Origin: Cordilura impudica
Lineage: Eukaryota > Arthropoda > Insecta > Diptera > Scathophagidae
Direction of reading: 5' to 3'
DNA length: 64,000 nucleotides
Assembly (NCBI GenBank): GCA_963682025.1
Contig: OY821519.1
Span: 188,541,253 to 188,605,252, forward strand
Positions 32,642 through 43,800 of the stretch are shown here, piece by piece. The notes beneath the pieces were generated by a model that made no database searches, had not been told where the DNA came from, and was given only the letters and a program-made list of their open reading frames with translations. The translations under genes and the position numbers were made by a program. The stretch's first letter is position 1; each line of letters opens with the position of its first letter.

Positions 32642-35552
32642 CACAGTGGCGCCATTTGAGTTTTTTCGTTGTAAAAATCATATCTTTTGAACCGAATAAC
32701 ATAATTGAACAGTTTAAACAGCATATGATAGATAACTGTTCAGCCTATGAAATGAGCGTTTGGAAAGGGTGCTATGCTTTGTAGGGGCCTACTTATGGGT
32801 TATCAAAGTTAAAATTTGTAGAAAAATCAATTTTATGATAACTAAAAAAATTATTTTTACATTTTTAGATTGTTTTTATTTTTTTTTTCTTTAGGGTTTT
32901 ATGTTTTAAATTATTACCCAACAAATCAAAAAAAATTACTTCTTTTTTAAATTTATTTTTTCAATTTTCTGTAAAATATTCATCACAATTCGTAAGAGAA
33001 GATATATCTAAAAGACTAATCATTTCTAAACTATAATTATTTTCTAACTCTATTCGTGACTTCACATGCCGCAGGGAAGAAATAAGTGGATCGGAAGATG
33101 CTGCCAACATGTTGAAGAGGTCCTCATTTTGCCTTACCCTTGATGCTTTGAATGTGTTCTGCAATCTATATTTCTTATAACATTTGTTAAGAGACTCCTG
33201 TGCTTCTTCAGAAAGCTCTCAAATTGGCAAAGACTGGTACTCAATTATATCTATGCCATGCGCCAATATTTTATGGACGGTCGGGGTCAACTTCTTCTGT
33301 GGATACATTTGTGCTAAAAGAGATGCGGTTTTCTATGCATATTCTCCATATTTTGTAAAATTGACATTTTCCAATCTTTTCACGATTTGATTGTCAATTC
33401 CAGTGATTCTAGTTACGCCTCATCATTTTCAAAAAATCTCCTAGAAGTGTTTCCATCGTTTGAGTTACCGTATCCGTGCTTGGGACAGTCTACTTTAGTC
33501 CTTTATTGATGTATTTTCATCGAAGTTTTCCTCCTCTTGTGGTAGGGTATACGCCAGTTTTAGCAAGAACTCCATACATCTTATCCTTGCGTGCAATGGT
33601 GACATTCCATATTCGTAATTCTCCTCGTTTGTAGAATCGTTTAAATTACCAAAGTTCTTCTGACTTTTTGCAAATCGGGCATGACGATGTTGAGGTTGTT
33701 CCTGTCAGTTCGTTTACGACTTTTCCGTCAACCATGGTCAGGTGGAACTCGTAATTGCATTCAATATATTTTCCTTCTCCAATTTGCAGCTTTATAGGCT
33801 TAATTTTGCTTATTTGTTCTTCAATGTCCTTCACCGTGGTCCTTATGAGTTCTGCCGATTCCCTTGCAAACTGAAACATTATTGGTCGGCAATAATGCAC
33901 TGATGACGGACGTGGATTTTTCCAGTGTAGGGCAACATCAGATTTTACCCGCAAAGGAACAACAGATGCCATAAACATATTTCCGTCCGATATTGTAGCG
34001 TCATCGGAAGATATCCTTTGCTTATAAACGCTTTGTCCGGATGATCCATCGCAGCCCCATTTGCTGATCAATGTCAGTTTCTCAGGAAGAATTTTCACCT
34101 CATTTTCAGGAAGACTCTCCAACAACCGTTTTGCTGTATGGCCCATGAGATCCTGCAGATTGGCTTTCACAGAGACTTCCGTAGACTCCGTATGCAGTGG
34201 TCGTGAATTTATTTTGGCTTGCGTAATATGCTTGTATCCTGGTAAAACGTCAGCCCCGTGTCGCTTCAAGTTGTAAGTCCATAAACAAGGCCAAGGCTTT
34301 TTCGGAACCATACTTTTTAATGTGTGCGTTTGTGGGCGTGGGAATGCTTTCCTTAATCCTTTTTAGTCGCAGTGGGCTTGTATCAGCAACAGATTTTGTA
34401 ATCTGCGACCTAACTCTTTGACTATCCTTTGTATATTTAATAGACAGCGCGTTCGATAAATGCTTCGTGGTCAAGTCATTGGTGGCATCGGCAAGTTTCC
34501 TCTTTCTTGCGAAAATTGAACACTCCTCAATACTTTTTTTTGGCTTCCTTTTGCTCCTCTGGTTGATGTGGTGGGTTTATCTACTGCCAATATATCCAGG
34601 ATGGTGTCTTCATTAAGCCAGTCCTCGTATTTGGAGTTGAAGCTCTGAATGGTTCGATTAGATTTCACCCATTTTGCCTTAATATTTGCATATATCAGAT
34701 AAAAATTATTTTTTATAATTTCGCTTCTCTCAATATTTCCGTATAAGCTATCAAGTTCCTTCTAAAGAGTTCAAATAATTTTAAATTGTTTAACGCCATG
34801 GTTTCAGTACTTGTTGCGCCAACTTTCAGTCGTAGACTAATCCAGGCATTATGCTTATTTTGCAATATATAGGCTTATGCTACCATGCCTAAAAATTTAC
34901 CTGATCCCTGCATACATATGGATTTAGGGTGAATTATGCAATTTTGATATTATGCTCGTGTCTAAATAAGATTTGTGCCTACCTGGAGGGACCATAAGTC
35001 AATATTGTTCTTGACCATTTGTACTCCAAAGTAATTTTTAAGTGAGCTGAGTACCTGCGAATTTCTGTAACAGAATATTGGGAGTAGACTTTGGCAGAGG
35101 CTCACAGGTAGACAACCGACTTAAAATGCAATTTTCAAACTATTAGATCAAACTACTGTCAGTCAAAACATGTAAGGGATGCACGGATAGTTTTTAAATA
35201 GTGATTTACCAGGAGAAACACAAAGCAAACAGTTAATTTTTTTTTATCATTATACATTTAATAAATACATCAATCAATACAAACAAAAAATAAGGCGATT
35301 CGTTACCTATTTTTCGTGATATTACACCTGAAATCGCAACAAATTGACTAAAAATTGTGTGTTTTTTTGAAAACCGAAAGTCGGTCAACTTTGAACGGTT
35401 ATATCTTCTAAACTAAAAATGTGATATTATTAAGAGTAGCATATTTGAAATCGTTGAAAAGTTTCCTATAACATGGGTTTTTTCAAAACTTCGTCGGCGC
35501 ACATGAAAATTTTGTTTTTTGCAACCTCGTTTGCTCTACGGGCGCCACTGTG
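32642..35552 (-). mobile_element. Complete Transib (RAG1-like) element with RSS-like ends
   Basis: 2,911 bp bounded by perfect 12-bp inverted ends CACAGTGGCGCC. The first seven bases equal the V(D)J signal heptamer CACAGTG. On the right, exactly 23 bases after the heptamer, stands GCAAAAAAC (35522-35514), which matches 7 of 9 positions of the RSS nonamer ACAAAAACC. On the left, 22 bases in, stands GTAAAAATC (32671-32679). Both resemble the heptamer, 23-bp spacer and A-rich nonamer design known for Transib ends. The 5-bp duplication CGGCG flanks it. The transposase runs on the minus strand and is broken. The element is inserted in a Tc1-like gene. Confidence 0.92.
32952..34800 (-). pseudogene. 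RAG1-like Transib transposase pseudogene
   Basis: The minus strand contains, in order: RLKRIKESIPTP (about 34370); SKWGCDGSSGQSVYKQ (about 34055-34010) with the first catalytic Asp; KNPRPSSVHYCRPIMFQFA (about 33925-33870); FHLTMVDGKVVNEL and STSSCPICKK (about 33745-33660, zinc-binding cysteines); YEYGMSPLHARIR (about 33615); GNSNDGNTSRRFFEN (about 33445) with the second Asp; LTPTVHKILAHGIDII (about 33285); and LSEEAQESLNKCYKKYR (about 33215) with the expected catalytic Glu. The longest intact piece is 33646-34311. Frameshifts occur near 34474 and 34300. Stops follow ICKKSEELW at 33648, lie in the ENTSIKD region near 33508, and precede LSEEAQ. It is dead, but it is the best preserved of the three copies. 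Confidence 0.9.
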
Positions 35553-35557
35553 CGGCG
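35553..35557. repeat. Transib target duplication, right copy
   Basis: CGGCG, identical to 32637-32641. It directly follows the terminal CACTGTG. Confidence 0.9.
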
Positions 35558-35640
35558 TTCCATCAGATATTCTGCCAAATATTTTTTCTTCATCTGTGGT
35601 GAAGATTTTATTATACGCTTTTTTATTTTATTTTTGTTTA
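35558..35640 (-). pseudogene. Tc1-like transposase, part before the Transib insertion
   Basis: The minus strand reads IFTTDEEKY then LMERR up to the insertion point. With one copy of CGGCG removed the frame runs on into RVYGK at 32636. IFTTDE resembles the IFTDES/IFSDES block that carries the first catalytic Asp of Tc1 transposases. Further upstream (35641-35900) only weak, uncertain similarity is visible. Confidence 0.55.
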
Positions 35641-36078
35641 GAAGTCAAATAGCGTTTCAATATATACTGAAGAATGCAACAGCGGTTATCTTTAATTTTG
35701 AAAATTCCGCATGTAAATTTTTCTCCTGTGATTGCTTTATTGCTGGTATTCTGCATTCTTCCCTCGTTTGTTCCTTCCCGTTTCAAATTTTATATTACGA
35801 TAAAAATTCTTTCGACTTTGTTCCCAAAAGTTTTTAATTAAAGTTAGATTTTTTTAAAGAAAAGCTGAGTGTACCAGTTCAGCTTTGATATATTTTAATA
35901 CCTCTTAGATTTAAAACTATCCCATTCTTATAATTATAATATAATTGATTTTATTAGTTTGGAATTTATGAGTAATCTAGAAATCATCTTCACAAATTTT
36001 GTTTTCATCATTTAAAAATTAGCTGTTATCTACCAGATAACAGAGTCTAGCTGTTAACCATTGTATATAAAAACCAAG

Positions 36079-37189
36079 GTTCAGAAAATACACACATGAT
36101 ACACACAATGTTCTGTTCTAGAGCAGCCAACACATATCTTTATTTTCATATCAATTATGTGTGTTTCTAAATTTTGTACGGTGCCGAACATATCACTGTG
36201 TTTCGTTTTAATATTTTGTTTTCTACACGAACATTTTTCTATCACGTATTTTTTGTTTCGAACACACATAAACCACACAGATTCGTGTGTAGCTTTATTT
36301 TAAGTTCGTGTTCTGGTACGTGTACAGCAAAAAACATAACATGAACAATAAACAGGTTTGAGTTCAGTTATATTTTAACTTCGTGTTCTGGCTCGTGTGC
36401 AGTGAAAAACAGAAAATGAACAATAAACAGGTTCGAGTTCAGTTATATTTTAATTCGTGTTTTGGCTCGTGTACTGTGAAAAATTAAAACATCAATTTGT
36501 GATCTGATACACCCCGATAAAAACGAGGACAATTGTTTCAACCAAATTTATTCAAATTTTATTGACCCTTATGATTAACGTTGAAATTGTTTACAATTGT
36601 CAAATATTGAAATTGTGAAATATTGAAATTGTTTACAACTGTCAAATATTAAGTCATAAAAAGGGCCAATAAAATTTGAATAAATTCGGTTGAAACAATT
36701 GTTGTCGTTTTTATCGGGGTGTATCAGATCGCGAATTGATGTTTTTATTTTTCGCAGTACACGAGCCAGAACACGAACTTAAAATATAACTGAACTCGAA
36801 CCTGTTTATTGTTCATGTTCTGTTTTTTTCACTGCACACGAGCCAGAACAAGAACTTAATTAAAAGATAAATGAACTCGAACCTGTTTATTGTTCATGTT
36901 GTATTTTTCGCTGTACACGTACCAGAACACGAACTTAGAATAAAGCTACAAAAGAATCTGTATGGTTTATGTGTGTTCGAAACAAAAAATATGTGATAGA
37001 AAAATGTTCGTGTAGATAACGAAAATTAAAACGAAACACAGACATGATGTGTTCGGCACCGTACAATATTTAAAAACACACATAATTGATATGAAAATAA
37101 AAATATGTGTTTGTTGGTCTGAGCTATGTTTGTTTACATACATATGTATATGTACGAGTTTTTTATTCAGTGTGTGTTTTTTTCTGAAC
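36079..37189. mobile_element. Foldback element, long copy
   Basis: 1.1-kb imperfect palindrome with ends GTTCAGAAAATACACAC and GTGTGTTTTTTTCTGAAC. The arms hold internal repeats built from AATAAACAGGTTCGAGTTC, AGTTATATTTTAA and CGTGTTCTGGCTCGTGT. The centre (36508-36730) is itself inverted around GATACACCCCGATAAAAAC and GTTTTTATCGGGGTGTATC. A shorter relative is at 59251-60039. It encodes no protein. Confidence 0.85.
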
Positions 37190-37466
37190 TCTGATAACAC
37201 CTAAAAATAAATTATTCATTTTGAGAATGACCATTGGATTTAAACTAGGTTGATATGGTTACTTCATGCATCAATATGGTGTTAAATCTCTGTAAATTTA
37301 GCTACTTTTCAAAACTTTTCATAACTCGAATTAAAAAAATTTCAACAACTTTAAACAATATTAATAATATTATTTTTTTTTTTCAAGTTTCCGTTATCCA
37401 AAGTTAAAAACTTAAGTTAGTACAAGCCAAAAAATAAAAATAAAAATACAAAACATATAAACTTAC

Positions 37467-37649
37467 GGTTGTCTTTGTGGTGTTATTTGTGTAACTTGAG
37501 GCCTGCCAATGGTTGTAGCAGTTTGTGCAGCTGATGTTATGGGACCACTGGAAATAGTAGTAGGAGCAGTCACAGTCGAAGTAGAGGGAGTATTGCGAGC
37601 CTTAACCACAGCTTGACACAATGAAGGGCCAAGAAAACCAAAATCATTT
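37467..37649 (-). CDS. Taf6 exon 3
   Basis: Sixty-one codons' worth between acceptor TTTAG|AAATG (AG at 37650-37651) and donor CC|GTAAGT (37466). The first base completes the Lys codon AA|A from exon 2. The exon encodes NDFGFLGPSLCQAVVKARN, which is highly conserved among insect TAF6 proteins, then a Ser/Thr/Pro-rich part with ITSAAQTATTIGRPQVTQ, also matching Drosophila. It ends in the phase that joins exon 4 at 7040. The stop seen directly after QRQP belongs to the intron. Confidence 0.93.
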
Positions 37650-37706
37650 CTAAACAAAGAGCCAAAATTATAAAAAAATTATTTTTATTTAGTTATTCAA
37701 ACTCAC

Positions 37707-38152
37707 TTATATTCTTCAGCAAAGTCTGGAGCATTACGTGTTTGTTTGAGAATAGGTGGACAAACTTTTTGTAACATTGCTCTTATATGACCAGCAGCCG
37801 TCTTATCGGTATTACTTTGAGATGAACCCAAGAGATGTCCCTCAATACGTTCAGAAATAAATTTTAACCTTGGTATAATAAAAACTTTAATTACTTCGCC
37901 CCCCAATTCAGAAAGTCCGGCTATGGAGCCATACAGCGAAGATAGATGTGTTTTATCATTTTGTAAAGCTTTGCTGAAAATACGAGTGACACGAGTTTGT
38001 AGATTATTTGTGGAGGTGTTAAATGTTTTACAAATTTGAGCCATTAGACGCGAAGCGAAATCACGTAATGCCCAATGATTATCCAATTCTGGACGCATAC
38101 ACAATTGTTTTGATACTATGCATGTCGTAACGGATGGTATTAACTCATGGAG
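37707..38152 (-). CDS. Taf6 exon 2, HEAT-repeat part
   Basis: The acceptor is TTTACAG|CTC (AG at 38153-38154), which joins KY to LHELIPSVTTC in phase 0. The donor is TATAA|GTGAGT at 37706. The exon encodes the middle of the TAF6 C-terminal HEAT-repeat domain, including CIVSKQLCMRPELDNHWALR, FSKALQNDKTHLSSLYGSI and GLSELGGEVIKVFIIPRL. In TFIID this domain serves as a structural part of the complex. The flanking introns are short (38153-38281, 129 bp; 37650-37706, 57 bp), in contrast to the next one. No frame break is seen. Confidence 0.95.
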
Positions 38153-38281
38153 CTGTAAAGAGATAATTACAAATGTTAATAAGAAAATATTTTTACATAC
38201 ATATTTACAAATCTCATTTAACAAATATAAGCTTTTATCCGCAATTTGACATTACAACTAAAGCGTAAATGGGTAACTTAC

Positions 38282-39181
38282 ATATTTTTCCAAATACAAT
38301 GATGGATTATCCAGTAAAGCTTTTACCATACGCATCAAATAAATCAAAAGAGCCAAATTATTCTGCACAACATTGACTTTGACACCTTCCGCAATAAAAG
38401 TGCACATACGTGGCAACATTTCATGTAGACCAGGATCAGATGCCAATGATTGTAAAGCTTCTGCACGGCGGGGTTCATCAGATCCAACACAAGCTTCTGT
38501 AATTTCTTTATAATACAATTGCTGTTCCACAGACAATTCGTGAGTGGCCAATTGTTTAACATGTACCGTTTCAACATTTTTCAATTTGTGGATTTTACCA
38601 GTAGCCGGTTTACCCGCTGTATCTTTAGTTACACCTTGCTCTAACTTTACTACTGGATTAACTGAATCCAGTGCCTGTAAGTCTTTTGATAATGGCGGAG
38701 GATTTTCGGGTATGGTGGGTTGTATACCATCCACTGCCAACCAATGTGTTCTCAGTGTTATATCCAATGGTACTTTTGGCACATTACTTTGTACAATCTC
38801 CGTTAAGTCCATTTCTTTCTCTTCTATAAAATGTAGTTCTCTGCCACCACCAGAAGCAAATCGAAACGGTATAAAATCATTGGCCGTAAATCCATACTGT
38901 GGTTCTATGTTACGCACTTTCAAAGCATGATCAATATCACTAAGAATTAGCTTATCCCGTTTGGAATGATGCATGAATTTAGCAGCATCTTGGACAATTC
39001 TTTTGATTTTATATGAAACATCTTCAGCCAATTCTTTAGCGGCATCATCGGGCAATGAACCAACACCAATACTTTCGGCAATAACTTTCATAGATTCTGC
39101 CGATAAAGTTGTGCCGTACAACATGTCACCAGCTGTGGCGTTAGATGAGGTACTCATATCTTTTCCTTTCAAATTTCCCAC
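38282..39181 (-). CDS. Taf6: Taf6 exon 1, TFIID subunit 6, histone-fold part
   Basis: TAF6 is a core subunit of TFIID that pairs with TAF9 through a histone fold and works in RNA polymerase II promoter recognition in the nucleus. The exon starts at ATG 39181 ([14 protein letters not shown]); the Met at 39157 is an equally plausible start. The histone fold spans about residues 20-90 ([20 protein letters not shown] to [13 protein letters not shown]). Then come [17 protein letters not shown] and the conserved linker [20 protein letters not shown] and [19 protein letters not shown]. The first HEAT repeats begin at about residue 210 ([18 protein letters not shown]). The exon ends after LEKY at donor TAT|GTAAGT (38281). 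All four exons add up to 646 codons, close to the ~600-residue fly protein. No break was found in this exon. Confidence 0.96.
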
Positions 39182-40250
39182 AAATTGTTTATAACTTTTG
39201 TTTATAACTTATGACTTAAACAACACAAATTATATACTTATACATAGACCGTGACAAGCAACCTCACAAAACAATAACTAACACAATAAAAAATATTGAC
39301 TATTAATTTTATTCAAATTTTTATAATTGAATTTTATAATGAATTTTTATAATGAAAATCCTAGTATGTATCAAGCACAATCTAAACCAGTCGTGACAAC
39401 TTGATAGCTCTCAAAAACCGTATGGCTCGAACCGTATGGCTTTGTTTACTTTTGTTTTCTTTAATTTTACACTTCATAATGCGAGAAAGAGATAAAAAAT
39501 AAAATATAAAAAATATAATGTGTGCAAGCGAACAGCTACACAACATGTTTGTAATCAATGACAGAATAAAAACAATAATAATAATAATGGAAAAAATAGT
39601 ATTTGCATTAATTATGGATTTTTTATAATAGAAAATAATGAATAATAATACATGAATTTACAGTTCTGGAAAGAGGATTCAAATTTTTAGTTAGTGGATT
39701 GATATGATTATGCAGAATAGTAATATTCCAGGAGCTACCAATATTTTATATAAATTTGATGTGAACCACAGTTTACACATGTGAACTATAGCATAATCTG
39801 AGTGTTATTAAAAATAAATTAATTCTCCGAAAATAGAAATAAATGTTTATATTAAATATACCTACAAAAGTATGTAATACAACTTCAAAAGTGATTTTGT
39901 ATTGGTCCGTAAAAAGTATATTAAATTTCAAAAGTTAGATGTAAATTAATCATGTATTTTAATTATTATGTTCTTTTCGTACAAAATATTAATTTACCTA
40001 AATTTTTCTTATGTAACTTATAAAACTGGGTTTTTGTGGATATTATAAAATAATTATGTATTAAAAATACAAACTTAACTCTTGAGGTTCCATTTTTTTG
40101 TTCGTATTTATCTAATTATAGCCTTTTTCTAGACACAACTGTGTGAGGCTAATTTTTATACTTAGAGATGTAAATTTTTGATATCAGTGTTTATATTTTA
40201 TAACATTTATATAGTCACTATTACTTAATTATAATTTGACATATCTCAAG
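39182..40250. other. Taf6 upstream region, no gene recognised
   Basis: AT-rich region 5' of the Taf6 start, which should hold its promoter and 5' UTR. A short tandem repeat of CGTATGGCT is at about 39419-39442. I cannot assign a TATA box or initiator with confidence. No coding motif is seen on either strand. Confidence 0.4.
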
Positions 40251-41219
40251 TCCGTTAAGGTACACTTATACACTTATCAAATTGCCATCAAGTATTGTTA
40301 CACCGACGATGCTTGATGTAAAATCAAAAATTTTAAATTTTTGCCATGCTGTACGAGTGATTTTGATGAATGTATTGTATTTTCTCATCAAGCACGTACA
40401 CACTTTACCCCCCTATCTCACATCACACTGCAATTGTGAAATCGTTGTATACGTATTACCAACGAAAAATTGTTCGAATTAGTCGAATCCATCGCCATTA
40501 ACTTTTGTGCTCACACATCTGACTGCAATCACATTTTTAAAATGTTGTCGAAGCGTAAACTTGAAAAATTTGTTTACTTCTCTCTCTTATTTTTTTTTTA
40601 AATAGAGTTACCGAGTTTATTATACAGGCACATTTATTATTATTAGTTTTATTTTAATAATAGTTAATAATATTTATGCTCTATAATTAACAAACTTGCG
40701 TTTTTATATGCGCATTTCAAGAAATAAATCGTAATAACAGATTTAACAAGTTAAAACTTTAATTACAATTTTGCAGAATCCAGTAAATTTGCATTAAATT
40801 TATAACAGGGTATAATAAATACTACTACTACTACTAAAAAAAAAAAAAAAAAAAAAACTAATCATCGTTAGTGGCAGCCACTACTCGCACGAAAAATTTG
40901 GTGCCATTAGTATGACCACTGCGGAAAATGTGTGTATTAGTAAAAAAAAAATGTGAGTGTATTGAGTTTTTCGAACTTGCAGTGTGATGTGAGATAGGAT
41001 GGTTAAACGGGATTTCAAATGTCGGATGAAAAAAGTTTGAAATCACATTAAAATTAACACTTTTTATTTTGTTTCTATAATGTTTCTCCCGCTGTTGACA
41101 ATTCAAAGTAAAATGAAAAATGAATGCTGTACTGGTTGTATAGCAAATGTATATGCTAATATCAAGCACACGTACACGAGCTTGATGTCATGTTATTGAC
41201 AAGTGTATAGTGCCCTTTA
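40251..41219. mobile_element. Non-autonomous element with long imperfect inverted ends
   Basis: The left end reads TTAAGGTACACTTATACACTT then ATCAA..GCCATCAAG. The right end read backwards gives TAAAGGGCACTATACACTTG then TCAA..GACATCAAG. Further inside, CTATCTCACATCACACTGCAA occurs near 40418 and in inverse near 40975-40997. The interior has a (CTA)n plus A-run near 40822-40857 and no transposase. It lies about 1.1 kb upstream of the Taf6 start. The superfamily is uncertain. Confidence 0.7.
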
Positions 41220-43459
41220 GTTTTTTTGTTGGACAATACATCACAGCTGCAATGCATTAAAAGTGAAGTTTTTTGCAACGCTGTGTTCAGTGTTTTTCTT
41301 TCATTTTTATTTTCGTGTGTGATTTTTTATTATAGTTTTTTATTATAAAAATTAAGGGGAAAAATAAATAATTAATTAATAAAATTATGAAAAATCAATA
41401 ATATAACAGCTTAGCCATATACGAGCTTAAAAATACAATGATATTTTGCAAAACACAGAAGAAAATTTTACAAATAGAAATATCGAATTGTGTTGCGTAG
41501 CAAACAAGAAAAAGTAAAAATTTTATGTCGACGCTTTTTCCCTATACTAAAAGTATAAAACGGCGCCATTTTAAGAATGTAAATGTACATTCAACAAAAG
41601 AAAAAAACATAAATGTAGTAAAAGAAAAATTATACGAAAAAGAAAAAACCAGAGAAATCGTGAAGTGTTGTAAAATTTATTTTGTGTTTTCGATTAATTT
41701 TTTTTAATTTTGAAATTTTACTATAAAAGAAAGTAAAAATAAATGTTGAAAATAAACTGCTAATAAATGAAAATTAATAAAAAATAGTGTAAGTTCGAAG
41801 AAAAATTAAAGTTTTTTCTTGGGTTAAATGATGTGTATCACAAGATCATATTAAAATATCCCTTTGTTTTATAACTTTCCCGTTTGTTAATAAGGTAAAA
41901 ATTGATAAAAATACGGAAGACTGATATACATATATATATATTTCTCAAAAGTGATTTCCCAATGTATCATTTGCGTTAAAATGACAGTCACATACGTATG
42001 TAGATTGACGACCATGATAACTATAAAATCTATAAGTATTCAGTGACCTAATTCCACCGAATTAAAAAATAGTGTAAAATAAAATTTTAAATATTTATTA
42101 AGACGTAAATTGGAAAATATAAATTGTTTGTAAGTTTAAATAATTTTTTGCTCTGGCTAAAATACAAATAAGACATCTGCCAGTTTTTACTCTAGACTTG
42201 TGTATAAATGTAAGTCCCTAGACATTGTTTTATATGCTCAATTTTTTGTTGTTGTGCATATTATCCTTTGAAGTATGTGTATATTTCATTTGTCCCTTAT
42301 TTCCTTTGTAGTGTTTAAAAGGTTGCGTTCGTGGTTGATTAATACCAATTTTTTGAGTCGCGCGTTTTTTATTTCTTCTTTCATTTTTGCCAATTTTGCA
42401 TTAATTGTGACAACACTTTCATAAAAACACGTATTCACCTTTTAATTTCAGGTTTTACTTCAGCTTGTTATTTCTTCTTTTCATTGTATGTATTTTTTTC
42501 TGCCGTTGTTCTCTTTATGATTGGATACCGTTAATATATTTACTCTGTTTTTTTTTTCAATGAAATTTATTGATTTTTTCGCTACTTAAATTTTACATTG
42601 TGATGTTTTTTGTGAATTTTTTGTGCCTCAAACTTTAGTGCCATCATATTTAATGTTTTAATTGTTTTTAAGCTATCCTTTATAAAATATTTGTGCATTT
42701 AAAGCAACTGAACATAATCAATATTCTGCTAAAAGCTTTTATAACTTCATGTGTTCATATTTTAGGATAAAAGAGACACAGACTTTAGTGAATATTTTGT
42801 TTTTAATTATAAAATTGAATGTATTAATTTTTAAATAAAATATGAACAATTATTTAAATAAAAAAAAAATTAAATATACCACATTTTAAAATGGACTAAG
42901 AATCAAACAATTTAACATAGCAAGATTTGAAGGATTTAAACCCTAAAACGTGTGTAGCAAGTAATGGGATCCAGAAAGTAGAACTTGTTTATGTTTATTT
43001 GTTGAATCTTAACTTGTGAGCTAACTATAATTATTAAAATAATTAAATAACAAGTCCAGCCAGGGGCAGATAAAATTGTAAAAATTGTTTACGTGTAGGT
43101 ATATTCTTAAAATAAATATTTAGAGAAATATTTGATTCATTTACTCCTTTTAAAAACGTGATTATTAATTTTTTTTTATTTAACTAGTTTTCTGGTTTTC
43201 AGTGTTGTGCGTGGTGTGTGTGTGTTATTTGCAGCCGATTTTAATCATTTTGTTTTCGCAATTTATCTACAAATTATCTATTTACTTTCCTTTGTCCTTA
43301 TCCTAATTTTCTAGAAAAATTATTCTAAACGATAATGTACATGGGTACATATACATGTTTATGTATGTTTATGCTTTTCACTTTATATATTTTACCATTG
43401 TAAGGAAATATCTAGATTTTGTACTTCACATCTCCACGAACACGTGTTCTTATGTATAA
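41220..43459. other. No gene recognised
   Basis: About 2.2 kb of very AT-rich DNA with scattered open frames of up to 60 codons, none with a motif I know. It could hold an untranslated exon or regulatory DNA of a neighbouring gene, but I see nothing that proves it. Confidence 0.4.
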
Positions 43460-43760
43460 AGGCCTAGTTAGCCACACGTTGTTAAAATGTATCCGTACCG
43501 TAAATGTAACGTTGACATTTAGTGCAATTATAGAACGTAAAAAACGAACCAGCATCTTATTGTGTAAAATTAATTAAACTTTATTACCTGTTCACAAATG
43601 TCACGTACAAACGTAGCAAAAATCTATTTTCAACAGATTGGGACGTTCCGGTTATGCGACCGTTCAGGTCGGTAACTGCTCTAAATGTTTTTCATGTAAC
43701 AGAAAAAAAAAAAAAACAGCTGACACGTTTGTTTAAGGTTACGTGTGGCTAACTAGGCCT
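43460..43760 (+). mobile_element. TAA-flanked MITE (copy 2 of 3, complete)
   Basis: 301 bp with inverted ends AGGCCTAGTTAGCCACACGT and ACGTGTGGCTAACTAGGCCT. TAA stands directly outside on both sides (43457-43459 and 43761-43763). A 3-bp TAA duplication fits PIF/Harbinger-type insertion. It has no coding sequence. Confidence 0.85.
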
Positions 43761-43800
43761 TAACAGGTGTTTGCCAAGCAATATGTTCCAAAAATATATA

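Larger units (their letters stand above)
7041..37466 (-). other. Taf6 intron 3, 30.4 kb, filled with transposons
   Basis: The donor at 37466 reads CC|GTAAGT and the acceptor at 7041-7042 reads TTTGCAG|A on the minus strand. The phase is 2 on both sides, giving a Pro codon at the junction. No host exon can be seen inside. It holds remnants of at least ten transposon families, listed separately. The end near exon 4 (7043-8150) has CA and CATA microsatellites and otherwise unremarkable AT-rich DNA. Confidence 0.85.

Noticed and set aside
35550..35837. 95-codon plus-strand frame starting at the Transib border
   Set aside because: It starts inside the element tip and reads antisense through the interrupted Tc1-like gene, with no motif.
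38544..39194. Plus-strand frames opposite Taf6 exon 1
   Set aside because: The minus strand is a clearly conserved TAF6 exon. The plus frames have no motif and are its shadow.
41525..41707. 60-codon Lys-rich plus-strand frame upstream of Taf6
   Set aside because: Its composition follows the A-rich DNA, with no conserved motif and no splice context.
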